Part shown: positions 27,817 to 36,840 of the stretch, in pieces
Layout: every line of letters begins with the position of its first letter
Position numbering within the stretch: position 1 is the first letter of the stretch
Origin: Propionispora sp. 2/2-37
Lineage (GTDB): Bacteria > Bacillota > Negativicutes > Propionisporales > Propionisporaceae
Reading direction: 5' to 3'
Length of the DNA stretch: 64,000 bases
Assembly: GCF_001298735.1 (NCBI RefSeq)
Contig: NZ_CYSP01000001.1
Span: forward strand, 186,001-250,000
Notes under the pieces: generated by a model
Database searches by the model: none
Told to the model about the DNA's origin: nothing
Seen by the model: only the letters and a program-made list of their open reading frames with translations
Translations under genes and position numbers: made by a program

Positions 27817-28812
27817 TTGCAGCAAATACGTGAACAAGGTACGGATAATACGGAAAACCGGTTTAGCTTTAAGGATATTTCAGAAGCTACGGCTGTATTA
27901 GGACGCCATGATGAACATTTACGTGTAATTATTGAAAATTTTTCCGGACGTATAACAGCAAGAGGCGGCGAAGTGGTTATCAATGGTTCTGCCGGTGAAG
28001 TGGTAATGATTGCAAAATTATTTGAAGAACTCATCTACCTTTACCGTTTGGGAAACAATATTACTTTACAGGACGTAAAATATAGCATTCAAATGATAAA
28101 GGAAGAACAAGCTGATTTTTTGCATAAAATGTTTGGTGAAGTCATTGCAGTTACTTCACGGGGTAGGCAGGTACGCCCCAAGACGCGGGGACAGCAGTTC
28201 TATGTCGAAGCCATGCGCCATAATCACATTACTTTTGGAATAGGACCTGCCGGAACCGGGAAAACTTATCTTGCAGTTGCTATGGCAGTGTTTTCCTTAA
28301 AAAACAAAGAAGTAGAACGAATCATCCTAACCAGGCCAGCCATTGAAGCCGGAGAAAAACTGGGTTTTTTGCCCGGAGACTTGCAGGATAAGGTGGATCC
28401 GTATTTAAGACCGCTGTATGATGCGCTACAGGACATATTGGGGAACGACACTTTTCAAAAGTATATGTCGAAGAATATTATTGAAGTCGCTCCGCTGGCT
28501 TATATGCGAGGACGCACACTACACGATTCTTTTATTATTCTTGATGAAGCGCAAAACACGACACCACAACAGATGAAGATGTTTCTCACCCGTATGGGGT
28601 TTGGTTCTAAGATGGTGATAACCGGTGATATTACCCAGATTGATCTGCCTTATAACAGTGTTTCCGGGTTAAAACAGGCGCAAACCATTCTAAAAAATGT
28701 AGAGGGAATACAGATCATAACTTTTCATGAACAAGATGTCGTGCGGCACGAAATTGTGAACAGAATCATTAGGGCTTATGACAAGTACGAAAAGGGAGAG
28801 GGAATATCCTGA
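27817..28812 (+). CDS. phoH: PhoH-like ATPase
   Basis: The 331-residue protein is a full-length PhoH/YbeZ family ATPase, linked to RNA metabolism by its constant association with YbeY. An N-terminal RNA-binding-like part (about 1-110) leads to GIGPAGTGKTYLAVAMA (Walker A), RPAIEAGEKLGFLPGDL, and FIILDEAQNTTPQQMKMFLTR (Walker B). The start is most likely TTG 27817, because the GAGGAGGA site at 27801-27808 lies 8 bases before it and no ATG is near. The TTG at 27799 overlaps that site. Confidence 0.94.
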   Translation: MQQIREQGTDNTENRFSFKDISEATAVLGRHDEHLRVIIENFSGRITARGGEVVINGSAGEVVMIAKLFEELIYLYRLGNNITLQDVKYSIQMIKEEQADFLHKMFGEVIAVTSRGRQVRPKTRGQQFYVEAMRHNHITFGIGPAGTGKTYLAVAMAVFSLKNKEVERIILTRPAIEAGEKLGFLPGDLQDKVDPYLRPLYDALQDILGNDTFQKYMSKNIIEVAPLAYMRGRTLHDSFIILDEAQNTTPQQMKMFLTRMGFGSKMVITGDITQIDLPYNSVSGLKQAQTILKNVEGIQIITFHEQDVVRHEIVNRIIRAYDKYEKGEGIS

Positions 28813-28828
28813 TATTGGAGTGAGATAT

Positions 28829-31075
28829 ATGTTATCGCTTAACCATAATAAACTGCGTAATTTTTTTCTCCAACCTGCCAGTATTTATGCGAAACCGATC
28901 CTTCGCCGGATTGTATACGGTTTGGCATTTTTTTTCGTATTTATTATTCTTCTTTCGACAGATTTTGTTTCCGATAAAGTATCGTTTCAAGTCGGACAAG
29001 TCAGTGACCGGGATGTTGTCGCCCCGCGGACTGTCTCTTATGTAGATGCTGTTAAAACTAAAAAATTGGAAGAAGAAGTATTAAACAGCATTGCTAATGT
29101 GTATGATTTAGATAGTTCCGCCATGGCTGATGCCGAAGAAAGTGTAGCGGCGATATTTTCCATTGCCCGTTCGGTAATAACCGATCCGGTATTGCTTTCC
29201 AGGGAAGAAAGAATAAATAAATTAATGCAGCAATTGCCGATTAATTTGCCAAATACGGTTTTAGCCGGTATAATTCAGCTTAATGAAGCCGAACTTACGA
29301 GTGCCCAGGAACAAACTAAGCATTTGTTGCAGAAATATTTCCAGCATGGAATGCGGGATGATGATATTGACTTGGCTCGTAAGCATATTGTTATTGAAAC
29401 AGAAGAACTGGGGCTTGGAAAAAATCAGGAATCTGTTGTGGCCGGTATTGCGCAGCAACTGCTCAAACCGAATTTTATATTAAATGTCCGGGAAACTGAT
29501 AAACGAAAACAAGCCGCATTAGCCAGTATTGAACCGGTCAGAGAGACTATTAAGAAGGGACAGATTCTGGTTAGGAGTGGTGATGTAATAACAACAGATC
29601 AAATTGACGCCATGGAAGAACTTGGATTATATAGGGGGCAGACAGGAGAAATCAAAATATTGGGTTTAAGTATATTTGTCCTGTTGGTAATGCTTTTGGT
29701 TTTAGGATATCTGTATAAATTTTCGTATAAAGTATACAACAGTGATTTACAGTTAAGCTTAATAGGACTTATCATTTTATTAGCTATTCTATTAGGCAGG
29801 GCCGCCCATTATTATTCGGATTTTGTGGCACCGATCGCTGTGGGAGCCTTGCTAGCTTCCATTTTAATTGATTCCCGGACCGGTTTGTTAGTCGGTATTA
29901 CTTCCACCATACTGTTTAGTGTAATTGTTGATCATGATTTACAGGCAGTATCCGTAGCTTTAATTGGCAGTATGGTAGGAGTGTACAGTGTCTCAAAAAT
30001 GACACCTGGCTATAGTTTAACGCAAACAGGCATATGGATTGCTTTAGTTAATTTCCTGGTTATTATTGCAACCGGATTTATGCAGCAAATCGACGTTATT
30101 CAGGTTTTACTACAGGGGGTGATGGGGGTTTTAGGAGGGGTCCTTTCTGCCGTTATTACCATAGGTCTATTGCCCTATCTGGAACATAGCTTTAATATTA
30201 CTACTACGATAAAACTGCTTGATTTGGCAAAACCCAATCACCCTTTGTTACAAAGACTTTTGTTAGACGCGCCTGGTACGTACCATCATAGTGTCTTGGT
30301 GGGAAACCTAGCGGAGACGGCCGCAGGCAGTATTGGTGTCGATCCGGTTATTGTGAGGGTTGGTGCTTATTATCATGACATTGGGAAGATTAAACGGCCA
30401 TACTTTTTTGTTGAAAATCAGGCTGCAAATGACAACCCGCATGAAAAAATTGCTCCTTCGTTAAGTACACTCGTTGTTACTTCGCACATAAAAGATGGAA
30501 TCGATTTATGCAGAGAATATAAAATACCCCAGATTATTATTGATATTGTGCAACAACATCATGGAACAACGTTAGTTTCCTATTTTTATCACCGTGCTGC
30601 GGAAAATGAACATGGTGAATGTATTATCGAGGCAGATTTCCGTTATGAAGGTCCCTGTCCGCAAACGAAGGAGGCTGCTATTATTATGCTGGCTGATGCC
30701 TGCGAAGCCGCTGTCCGGTCTATCGGAAAACCAAACTCCAACCGCATTGAGGCAATGGTAAGAAAAATAATCCGTGAGCGATTGCATGATGGTCAGTTGG
30801 ACGATTGCAATCTCACCTTAAAAGATTTAAGCAGGATCGGAGATATTTTTATCCGGGTATTGTCCAGCATGTTTCACACCAGAATTGAATACCCGGATAA
30901 TGTAAAAGAAATAGAGAAGAGGAAAGCAAAAAATGGAAATAACAATAAGCAATTTGCAGAAAAAAACGACAGTGACCTTGCAAATGGAGAAAATTGTCAG
31001 AATGGTATTGGAAAAAACAGCCGAACTGCACAAAATACAACCACAGACGGAAGTAAGTGTGGTTTTGGTCGATGA
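28829..31075 (+). CDS. Seven-transmembrane HD-domain phosphodiesterase (YqfF/PgpH type)
   Basis: The 748-residue membrane protein is of the 7TM-7TMR_HDED plus HDIG family; PgpH of Listeria hydrolyses cyclic di-AMP. One N-terminal membrane segment (about 25-42) is followed by a long extracellular domain (about 45-285), seven membrane helices (about 290-470) and the HD domain with HHSVLVGNLAETAA, H516-D517 in YYHDIGKIKRP, and IVQQHHGT. ATG 28829 follows TGGAGTGAG. The last 48 or so codons overlap ybeY in another frame, giving an unusual polar tail (GNNNKQFAEKND). The catalytic residues are upstream of that tail. Confidence 0.94.
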   Translation: MLSLNHNKLRNFFLQPASIYAKPILRRIVYGLAFFFVFIILLSTDFVSDKVSFQVGQVSDRDVVAPRTVSYVDAVKTKKLEEEVLNSIANVYDLDSSAMADAEESVAAIFSIARSVITDPVLLSREERINKLMQQLPINLPNTVLAGIIQLNEAELTSAQEQTKHLLQKYFQHGMRDDDIDLARKHIVIETEELGLGKNQESVVAGIAQQLLKPNFILNVRETDKRKQAALASIEPVRETIKKGQILVRSGDVITTDQIDAMEELGLYRGQTGEIKILGLSIFVLLVMLLVLGYLYKFSYKVYNSDLQLSLIGLIILLAILLGRAAHYYSDFVAPIAVGALLASILIDSRTGLLVGITSTILFSVIVDHDLQAVSVALIGSMVGVYSVSKMTPGYSLTQTGIWIALVNFLVIIATGFMQQIDVIQVLLQGVMGVLGGVLSAVITIGLLPYLEHSFNITTTIKLLDLAKPNHPLLQRLLLDAPGTYHHSVLVGNLAETAAGSIGVDPVIVRVGAYYHDIGKIKRPYFFVENQAANDNPHEKIAPSLSTLVVTSHIKDGIDLCREYKIPQIIIDIVQQHHGTTLVSYFYHRAAENEHGECIIEADFRYEGPCPQTKEAAIIMLADACEAAVRSIGKPNSNRIEAMVRKIIRERLHDGQLDDCNLTLKDLSRIGDIFIRVLSSMFHTRIEYPDNVKEIEKRKAKNGNNNKQFAEKNDSDLANGENCQNGIGKNSRTAQNTTTDGSKCGFGR

Positions 31076-31412
31076 TGAATATATCCACTCTTTGAACAGG
31101 GAATATCGCGGCAGGGACTGCTCAACCGATGTGCTTTCGTTTGCTCTAGCGGAAGGGGAAGAGCCGGATATTATTGATGGACCTGAAGAAGAATTGCTTG
31201 GTGATATTATTATTTCTTTGGATGCCACTATCCGGCAGGCAGAAGAATTTGGCCATAGTGTGGAACGGGAGTTGGCTTACTTAACGGTGCATGGTATGCT
31301 ACATTTGCTGGGGTATGATCACGAACAAGAAGCAGACCGTCAAGATATGCGTGCTGCAGAGGAAGAGGTACTTAAGGCGTTACACCTGGTTCGTGATACC
31401 AATTACTTATGA
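30933..31412 (+). CDS. ybeY: Endoribonuclease YbeY (rRNA maturation factor)
   Basis: The 159-residue metalloprotein acts in 16S rRNA 3' end maturation and ribosome quality control. The zinc motif H120-G-M-L-H124-L-L-G-Y-D-H130 is intact, preceded by YRGRDCSTDVLSFAL and LGDIIISLD. Its ATG lies 143 bases before the end of the upstream gene in another frame, with an AAGAGGAAAG site. The gene keeps the usual phoH-yqfF-ybeY-dgkA-cdd-era order. Its stop overlaps dgkA by four bases. Confidence 0.95.
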   Translation: MEITISNLQKKTTVTLQMEKIVRMVLEKTAELHKIQPQTEVSVVLVDDEYIHSLNREYRGRDCSTDVLSFALAEGEEPDIIDGPEEELLGDIIISLDATIRQAEEFGHSVERELAYLTVHGMLHLLGYDHEQEADRQDMRAAEEEVLKALHLVRDTNYL

Positions 31413-31759
31413 AAAGACAGTCCTTGCTTGCTTCGCTTGCACAGGCAGGGAAGGGAGTGATGTCCTGTCTGCAACGGGAGCGGAATCTAAAAATTCATTT
31501 TCTGTTTGCTTTTTTGTCCTGCTTGCTTGCCTGGTATGTGCAACTGTCAAAACAGGAATGGCTGCTGCTTATTCTCACCATTGCCGGGGTTATCGTTAGC
31601 GAAATGGTAAACACCGCTATTGAAGTTATGGTGGATTTAATCTCACCCGAGTACCACCCTTTGGCAAAACAAGCTAAAGATATTGCTGCCGGAGCTGTCC
31701 TGTTTATGGCATTGGTTTCACTTATAGTTGGTTATATTCTGTTTGTGGAAAAGTTTTAG
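31409..31759 (+). CDS. dgkA: Undecaprenol/diacylglycerol kinase DgkA
   Basis: The 116-residue small integral-membrane kinase has three membrane helices (about 30-45, 49-65 and 92-112). Conserved residues are in RERNLKIHF, SEMVNTAIEVMVDL and KQAKDIAAGAVL, where the EMVNTAIE and KDIAAG motifs form the active site. In Firmicutes this type (DgkA/UdpK) phosphorylates undecaprenol for the cell-wall lipid cycle. ATGA overlap with ybeY indicates coupling. Confidence 0.95.
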   Translation: MKRQSLLASLAQAGKGVMSCLQRERNLKIHFLFAFLSCLLAWYVQLSKQEWLLLILTIAGVIVSEMVNTAIEVMVDLISPEYHPLAKQAKDIAAGAVLFMALVSLIVGYILFVEKF

Positions 31760-31773
31760 TTGAAGGTGATAAC

Positions 31774-32193
31774 ATGGATCAAGATACGGCTGATAAATTG
31801 ATTGCCGAAGCTGTCCAAGCAAGGGAAAATGCTTATGCCCCTTACTCAAAGTTTAAAGTTGGAGCAGCTGTAGTAACTGGAAAGGGAAAACTATATTCAG
31901 GCTGTAATATAGAAAATGCATCATACAGCTTGTGTACCTGTGCGGAACGGACGGCCATTGTTAAAGCGGTATCATCCGGTGAGAAAAATTTGAGATGGAT
32001 GGCAGTGGTCGCCGATACAGCTCAGCCGGTGGCACCCTGTGGTGCCTGCCGTCAACTGATGGCGGAATTTGGTATCGAAAAGATTGTCATGGCCAGTACA
32101 GCAGGCCAGCGGAAAATTGTATCGGTAACTGAATTGCTGCCATATTCATTTAATCCAAGTATGTTGTTGGGAGAGGAGCTTCATAGTGAATGA
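31774..32193 (+). CDS. cdd: Cytidine deaminase
   Basis: The 139-residue zinc enzyme converts cytidine and deoxycytidine to uridine and deoxyuridine in pyrimidine salvage. It contains [33 protein letters not shown] with the catalytic CAE, and the PCGACRQ zinc motif, at normal length for the homotetrameric form. The GTG start of era lies within its last codons (8-base overlap). Confidence 0.97.
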   Translation: MDQDTADKLIAEAVQARENAYAPYSKFKVGAAVVTGKGKLYSGCNIENASYSLCTCAERTAIVKAVSSGEKNLRWMAVVADTAQPVAPCGACRQLMAEFGIEKIVMASTAGQRKIVSVTELLPYSFNPSMLLGEELHSE

Positions 32194-33097
32194 TAGTATC
32201 CCTGTTGCAGGAGAAGAATATAAATCAGGATTTGTAGCCATTGTCGGGAGGCCTAATGTCGGTAAGTCCACTTTGCTGAATAGTCTCATTGGGCAAAAGG
32301 TAGCCATTATGTCGGATAAACCGCAAACTACACGTAATAAGATATTATGTGTTTTAACTTTGCCGGATGCCCAGATACTGTTTATTGATACCCCCGGTAT
32401 TCATAAACCTAAACATAAGCTGGGCGAGTATATGGTGCAAACAGCGGAAAATACGTTGCATGAAGTGGATGTGATTATTTTTGTCATTGATGCAGCATCA
32501 GACTTAGGTGCAGGCGATCAATACATATTAGAGCGCTTAAAAACAGTGAAAACACCGGTAATACTGGCAATTAACAAAATTGATCAAATGCCGCCGGCAG
32601 AGATTTTGCCGGTTATCACGCAATATGTGGATAAGTTTAATTTTGCTGCTGTTGTGCCCATTTCGGCTTTACATAGTACCAATCTTGCCGATTTAATAAC
32701 CGAGGTAAAAAGTTATCTGGCTCCCGGCCCTCAGTATTATCCGGAAGATATGTTGACTGATCAGCCGGAAAGAATGGTGATTGCGGAGTTAATCCGTGAA
32801 AAAATACTGCACCTGACCAGGGAAGAAATTCCGCATGCTATAGCTGTCGACATTGAAGAAATTACTGCCAGAGATAATGATAATTTATATATCCGGGCTG
32901 TAATTTATGTTGAGCGGGAGTCGCAAAAGGGAATCGTGATTGGTTCAGGGGGGAAATTATTAAAGGAAATTGGTTACTTGGCACGGAAAGATATCGAAAA
33001 TTTACTGGGCTCGAAAAGCTTTTTAGATTTATGGGTCAAAGTAAAAAAAGACTGGCGTAACAGGGATAATACATTGCGTTCTTTTGGCTACGAATAA
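32186..33097 (+). CDS. era: GTPase Era
   Basis: The 303-residue GTPase binds 16S rRNA and checks late 30S assembly. The G domain has GRPNVGKST (G1, residues 21-29), DTPGIHKP (G3) and NKIDQM (G4). The C-terminal KH domain includes [22 protein letters not shown]. The GTG start at 32186 overlaps the end of cdd and follows GGGAGAGGAG. It closes the phoH-to-era operon; a hairpin follows. Confidence 0.97.
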   Translation: MNDSIPVAGEEYKSGFVAIVGRPNVGKSTLLNSLIGQKVAIMSDKPQTTRNKILCVLTLPDAQILFIDTPGIHKPKHKLGEYMVQTAENTLHEVDVIIFVIDAASDLGAGDQYILERLKTVKTPVILAINKIDQMPPAEILPVITQYVDKFNFAAVVPISALHSTNLADLITEVKSYLAPGPQYYPEDMLTDQPERMVIAELIREKILHLTREEIPHAIAVDIEEITARDNDNLYIRAVIYVERESQKGIVIGSGGKLLKEIGYLARKDIENLLGSKSFLDLWVKVKKDWRNRDNTLRSFGYE

Positions 33098-33117
33098 CAG
33101 ATGGCTATGACTATTTT

Positions 33118-33139
33118 TGACTGCTAGACTTGGCAGTCA
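33118..33139 (+). terminator. Probable terminator after era
   Basis: TGACTGC pairs with GCAGTCA over an eight-base loop, followed by the T-rich but interrupted TTCTCTTTATT. Confidence 0.5.
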
Positions 33140-33148
33140 TTCTCTTTA

Positions 33149-33177
33149 TTGACCGCAGATGCGATAAATGGTATCAT
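33149..33177 (+). promoter_or_regulatory. Sigma-A promoter of the DUF502 gene
   Basis: TTGACC at 33149-33154, a 17-base spacer and TATCAT at 33172-33177. Confidence 0.65.
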
Positions 33178-33195
33178 TTGTAAGAGGGGTATTTT

Positions 33196-33780
33196 ATGAA
33201 CAGATTATCGAAGTATTTTGTTAATGGGTTAATCGTTATTGTTCCTATTGCGATTACGGCATTTGTTATTATACAAATTTTTTCGATTACCGAAGAAATG
33301 TTGGGAGTTTACTTGCCTGTTCATTTTCCGGGGGTAGGAATCATAGCCGTATTACTGCTGATTATTCTGACCGGCTGGTTATCTTCCTACTGGGCACTCA
33401 AACGTGCTCTTGAATGGGGAGAGCGGCTGCTTGAATCTATCCCAATCATTAAATTTATTTATACCAGTATTAAACAATTATCGACAGCAGTGTTTGAGTC
33501 GCAACAATTATTTAAGCAAGCGGTGCTGGTTCCGTATCCACATCAGGATGCGAAGGCACTGGGGTTTGTTATGTCGGAAATTTCTGATCCTTTGAAAAAC
33601 GTATTAGAGGATGAGCATGTTTGTGTATATATACCAATGAGTTTCAATCTGACAAACGGATTTAACATTCTGGTACCGAAGAAAGATATTATAATGTTAG
33701 ATGTAACGAATGAAAGCACGCTACAGTATCTATTTACTGCAGGCATGATTATGCCTACGGCTAATGATGCACATAAATAG
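33196..33780 (+). CDS. DUF502 family membrane protein
   Basis: The 194-residue protein has two N-terminal membrane helices (about 9-30 and 45-65) and the conserved DUF502 stretch ESIPIIKFIYTSIKQLSTA, then VLVPYPHQDAKALGFVMSE and VYIPMSFNLTNGFNILVPKKDI. DUF502 proteins occur in many bacteria and have no settled function. ATG 33196 follows AGAGGGG. The stop codon abuts the ribosome binding site of the next gene, so the two form an operon. Confidence 0.92.
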   Translation: MNRLSKYFVNGLIVIVPIAITAFVIIQIFSITEEMLGVYLPVHFPGVGIIAVLLLIILTGWLSSYWALKRALEWGERLLESIPIIKFIYTSIKQLSTAVFESQQLFKQAVLVPYPHQDAKALGFVMSEISDPLKNVLEDEHVCVYIPMSFNLTNGFNILVPKKDIIMLDVTNESTLQYLFTAGMIMPTANDAHK

Positions 33781-33824
33781 GGAGTGGATGCGCTATCGAT
33801 TCGCCTTTATATAGTATAGTAAAA

Positions 33825-35138
33825 TTGCTATTTGCGGTAGTATTAGTCTTGTTAAATGGTTTTTTTGTTGTAGCTGAGTTTTCTCTGTTCAGAGTAAAGA
33901 AAACGCGTTTGGAAGAATTGGCTCAGCAGGGAAATAACCGGGCCAGACTAGCTTTAAAAGTAATGTCTGCTTTCGACACGTATTTGGGAGCCACTCAGTT
34001 GGGGACTACCTTATCCTCGTTGGCTCTGGGATGGCTAGGGGAGCCCGCAGTGGCTTCGCTCTTGAAATCCTCCTTAAATCAAAATTTACCGGAAAACCTT
34101 ATATGGGTGTCATCCCTGCTTAGCGTATTAATCGGTTTTTTTTCTATTACCTTTCTCCATATTGTATTGGGAGAACTGGTTCCAAAAACGTTAGCCATAC
34201 AAAAAGCGGAAGGGATGGCTTTAACGTCCGTAAGAGCACTATTTGTTTTTCATAAAATTACCTATCCGGTTATTTGGCTGTTTCAACAAGCCGCCCGGGT
34301 GATTTTAGCTGCTATGCAGATTAAACCGGTCAATGAAACCGAACTAACTCATTCAGAAGAAGAACTGCGTATGATCGTCAGTGCCAGCCAGCGCGGTGGA
34401 GTCTTAGACCAGATGGAAAGTGAGTTAATTGACAACGTATTTGATTTTGCTGACCGGCTGGCACGGGAAATTATGGTGCCGCGGCAGGATATGATTTGTC
34501 TGTTTATGGATGATTCCTATGAGGAGAATATCCGGATTGTCCGCGAGACCAATCACACCCGTTATCCTTTATGTGTTGAGGACAAGGATCATGTCATTGG
34601 CATGGTGCATTTAAGAGACCTGATGGATTTTGATTTGCGTAATTCGGCTAATAAGGATTTAAAGACAATTATGCGGGAAATTCTTGTTGTGCCGGAAGGT
34701 ATGTCTGTCGCCAAACTTTTGCAGGTCATGAAGCGCAAACGCATTCATTTGGCGGTAGTGGCTGATGAGTATGGAGGGACGGCCGGTTTGGTGGCCCTGG
34801 AAGATATTATTGAAGAAATTGTCGGTGATATTCAAGATGAGCATGACGAAGTAGTAGAAGGGGAAATTCAGCGTCTGGCCGATGGTGCCTATGAATTTGA
34901 CGGCCGGGTTCTGTTGGACGATGTGGCGGACATATTACATATTCAATTAGGAGAACATGAGGAAGATACGCTTGGCGGATATATATTCGGTCTTTTGGGG
35001 CGGCGTCCTGAAATTGGCGATCAAGCGCGGATTGATGAATATCAATTTGAAGTATTAAAAGTTAACGGATTTCGCATAGTAAGGGTAAAAGCTGAATTAT
35101 TAACAGGATGGAATTCGATGAACAAAAATGATAATTAG
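33825..35138 (+). CDS. CNNM/CorC family transporter (hemolysin C-like)
   Basis: The protein of about 437 residues has the CNNM (DUF21) membrane domain (about 1-185; LNGFFVVAEFSLFRVKKTR), a pair of CBS domains (about 205-330) and a C-terminal CorC_HlyC domain (about 345-430). Members are linked to Mg2+ or Co2+ efflux. The start is uncertain. TTG 33825 is the only standard start codon near the N-terminus but has no good ribosome binding site. The GGGAGTGG site at 33780-33787 instead points to ATC 33795, in frame, which would give IDSPLYSIVKLLFAVV, closer to family N-termini. Confidence 0.9.
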   Translation: MLFAVVLVLLNGFFVVAEFSLFRVKKTRLEELAQQGNNRARLALKVMSAFDTYLGATQLGTTLSSLALGWLGEPAVASLLKSSLNQNLPENLIWVSSLLSVLIGFFSITFLHIVLGELVPKTLAIQKAEGMALTSVRALFVFHKITYPVIWLFQQAARVILAAMQIKPVNETELTHSEEELRMIVSASQRGGVLDQMESELIDNVFDFADRLAREIMVPRQDMICLFMDDSYEENIRIVRETNHTRYPLCVEDKDHVIGMVHLRDLMDFDLRNSANKDLKTIMREILVVPEGMSVAKLLQVMKRKRIHLAVVADEYGGTAGLVALEDIIEEIVGDIQDEHDEVVEGEIQRLADGAYEFDGRVLLDDVADILHIQLGEHEEDTLGGYIFGLLGRRPEIGDQARIDEYQFEVLKVNGFRIVRVKAELLTGWNSMNKNDN

Positions 35139-35161
35139 TCTGTACGAAAGGATGATAGTAA

Positions 35162-35295
35162 TTGTTGTTACGAGACGTTATGTGGAAAATTTTTCTGAGT
35201 ACCGGCATATCGGAGCGTATCTGCTCTATCGTTCCTGTATGGAGTGTAATCAGCTTCCCGGAAATTCACTAAATAACGCAGCAGAGGTTGTTTGA
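35162..35295 (+). pseudogene. yqzL: YqzL-like small protein gene with a one-base frameshift
   Basis: Two adjoining reading frames together spell a YqzL-like protein of about 44 residues. The first frame, from TTG 35162, gives LLRDVMWKIFLSTG and ends at 35206. The second frame, from CAT 35206, gives HIGAYLLYRSCMECNQ and ends with TGA at 35293-35295. Restoring one C in ACCGGCATATC would join them. YqzL is a small protein of unknown function encoded just before recO in Bacilli, as here. The first frame alone would stop at 35272 after 36 codons. A sequencing error, a true mutation and programmed frameshifting all remain possible; no slippery sequence was seen. Confidence 0.6.
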
Positions 35296-35302
35296 ATTTT
35301 TT

Positions 35303-36049
35303 ATGGTATATCAGACCGAAGCCATCTTGTTGGCAGTACGCGACTGGCGTGAGGCTGACAGGATGGTAACTTTGTTTTCAAAAGAATATGGAAAACTCAG
35401 TGCCGTTGCTTACGGAGCCAGGCGTCCCAGCAATCGATTGGCGGGAAGTATACAGCTTTTTTCTCAACTGGATTTATCACTGGAATCCGGTAAAGCCCTC
35501 GACACGATAAAACAATGCGAGATGAAAAATAGTTTTAGACGTGTTCGTGAGAATCTTTTTTATATGGCATATAGTTCTTTTCTTGCTGAAATCGTGGTTG
35601 AATTAAGCCCGGAACGGCAGGGGGAACCACGCATATTCGAATTACTTGTCGATGCCTTTACCTTGATTGCCGAACGTAATCCCAGATTGGTAGCGCTGGC
35701 GGCAGCATGGCAGGTACTGGCAATTTCCGGATATCTTCCGGAGTACAGGGTATGTGTAGAATGCGGCAATGATCTTCACTTCCCGGTTTTTTTTGATGTA
35801 CATGCCGGTGGCGTGTTATGTTCTTTTTGTAAAAAAAACGATACAACCGATACATTGACACTGCCCATTAGCCAAGATACGGCTGTTCTAATTGACGCTC
35901 TGGTACATCTTAATTTAAAATGTCCTGGTAAATTTTCCGTCAGCGGAGCCAGCCTACTGCAAACAGAAGCCATTTTGATTCAGTATTTACTTTATTGTTT
36001 AGACAAACCGCTTAAGTCCTTGGCTTTTATTAAACAAATTGGATCATAA
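35303..36049 (+). CDS. recO: DNA repair protein RecO
   Basis: The 248-residue protein loads RecA with RecR in gap repair. The N-terminal OB fold (VYQTEAILLAVRDWREADRMVTLFSKEYG cut into strands, then KLSAVAYGARRP) is followed by a helical domain and a zinc finger with CVECGND and LCSFC. ATG 35303 is the likely start. TTG 35288 would sit directly on the AGAGG site, and the distance of 15 bases to the ATG is somewhat long. It follows the damaged yqzL. Confidence 0.94.
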   Translation: MVYQTEAILLAVRDWREADRMVTLFSKEYGKLSAVAYGARRPSNRLAGSIQLFSQLDLSLESGKALDTIKQCEMKNSFRRVRENLFYMAYSSFLAEIVVELSPERQGEPRIFELLVDAFTLIAERNPRLVALAAAWQVLAISGYLPEYRVCVECGNDLHFPVFFDVHAGGVLCSFCKKNDTTDTLTLPISQDTAVLIDALVHLNLKCPGKFSVSGASLLQTEAILIQYLLYCLDKPLKSLAFIKQIGS

Positions 36050-36120
36050 ACTTGAACTGGAGAGCATAAGTTTTTCTGTTTTGAGCATAATAAAAAAATA
36101 CCAAAACCGGAGGTACGTTT

Positions 36121-36510
36121 ATGGAAGAAATAACTCTGGAAAAAATTGATATATTGCGTGAAAGAACAGGTGCATCCTACTCCCAGGCCAAAGAGGCTTT
36201 AGTTAGCAGTCGTGGTGATGTTCTGGAAGCATTGATTGCGTTGGAAAAGCAGCAAAAGAATACATGGACGGAAGAGTTCTCCCTGCGCTCGACAGAAGTC
36301 ATTGACAAGGTAAAAGAATTAATTCATGAGGGAAATGTAAATAGCATCCGTGTAAAACATGAAAATAAAGTATTAGTCGATATTCCTGTCGGTCTAGGGG
36401 CACTGGGGGCTGTTTTTTTACCTCAACTGGCAGCATTGGGCGTTTTGGTAGCTGTGTTTAAAAGATGCACTATTGAAGTTATCCGTAACGGGGAAAACAA
36501 GTCTGATTAA
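36121..36510 (+). CDS. DUF4342 protein with UBA-like N-terminus
   Basis: The 129-residue protein has an EF-Ts/UBA-like N-terminal helix set (IDILRERTGASYSQAKEALVSSRGDVLEAL, read in parts) and a C-terminal DUF4342 region (about 50-125). The latter holds DKVKELIHEGNVNSIRVKHENK and a hydrophobic GLGALGAVFLPQLAALGVLVAVF. No function is established for the family. ATG 36121 follows CCGGAGG. It lies between recO and the glyQS T-box, as in several Firmicutes. Confidence 0.88.
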   Translation: MEEITLEKIDILRERTGASYSQAKEALVSSRGDVLEALIALEKQQKNTWTEEFSLRSTEVIDKVKELIHEGNVNSIRVKHENKVLVDIPVGLGALGAVFLPQLAALGVLVAVFKRCTIEVIRNGENKSD

Positions 36511-36545
36511 ATGTAAGACAGAAAATGTAAGCTTTGTTTTTATAA

Positions 36546-36574
36546 TTGACAGGGATTAGCATATTTGCTATATT
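36546..36574 (+). promoter_or_regulatory. Sigma-A promoter of glyQS
   Basis: Consensus TTGACA at 36546-36551, exactly 17 bases, then TATATT at 36569-36574. Transcription would begin at about 36581, at the start of the T-box leader. Confidence 0.8.
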
Positions 36575-36581
36575 GTATATT

Positions 36582-36820
36582 AATATATGGCAATGAAGAA
36601 GAGTAGTAGCCTGGCTACAGCGAACCGGGGAGAGTGGAAGCCCGGTAATCGGGTGAAGGCGTTTCTGAGCTGCGGATGGAAATCTATGTGTGACATAGTA
36701 AAGTAAATTCTGCAATAGTTAACTGAAAGTGGGCATTTGCCAAGCAGGGTGGAACCGCGGGATAAAAACTTCTCGTCCCTGGTAACTTTATGTTACTGGA
36801 GACGAGAGGTTTTATTTTTA
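36582..36820 (+). promoter_or_regulatory. Glycine T-box riboswitch (tRNA-Gly sensor)
   Basis: The leader has a Stem I region with AGTAGT and a probable GGC glycine specifier at 36658-36660 (GTGAAGGC). The T-box core AGGGTGGAACCGCGGG is at 36746-36761. A terminator hairpin follows at about 36771-36810 (TCTCGTCC pairing with GACGAGAGG) with a T tract. Uncharged tRNA-Gly should stabilise the antiterminator and turn on glyQS. The specifier call is by comparison with known glyQS leaders. Confidence 0.93.
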
Positions 36821-36840
36821 AAATTTTTAGGGGGAGAAAA

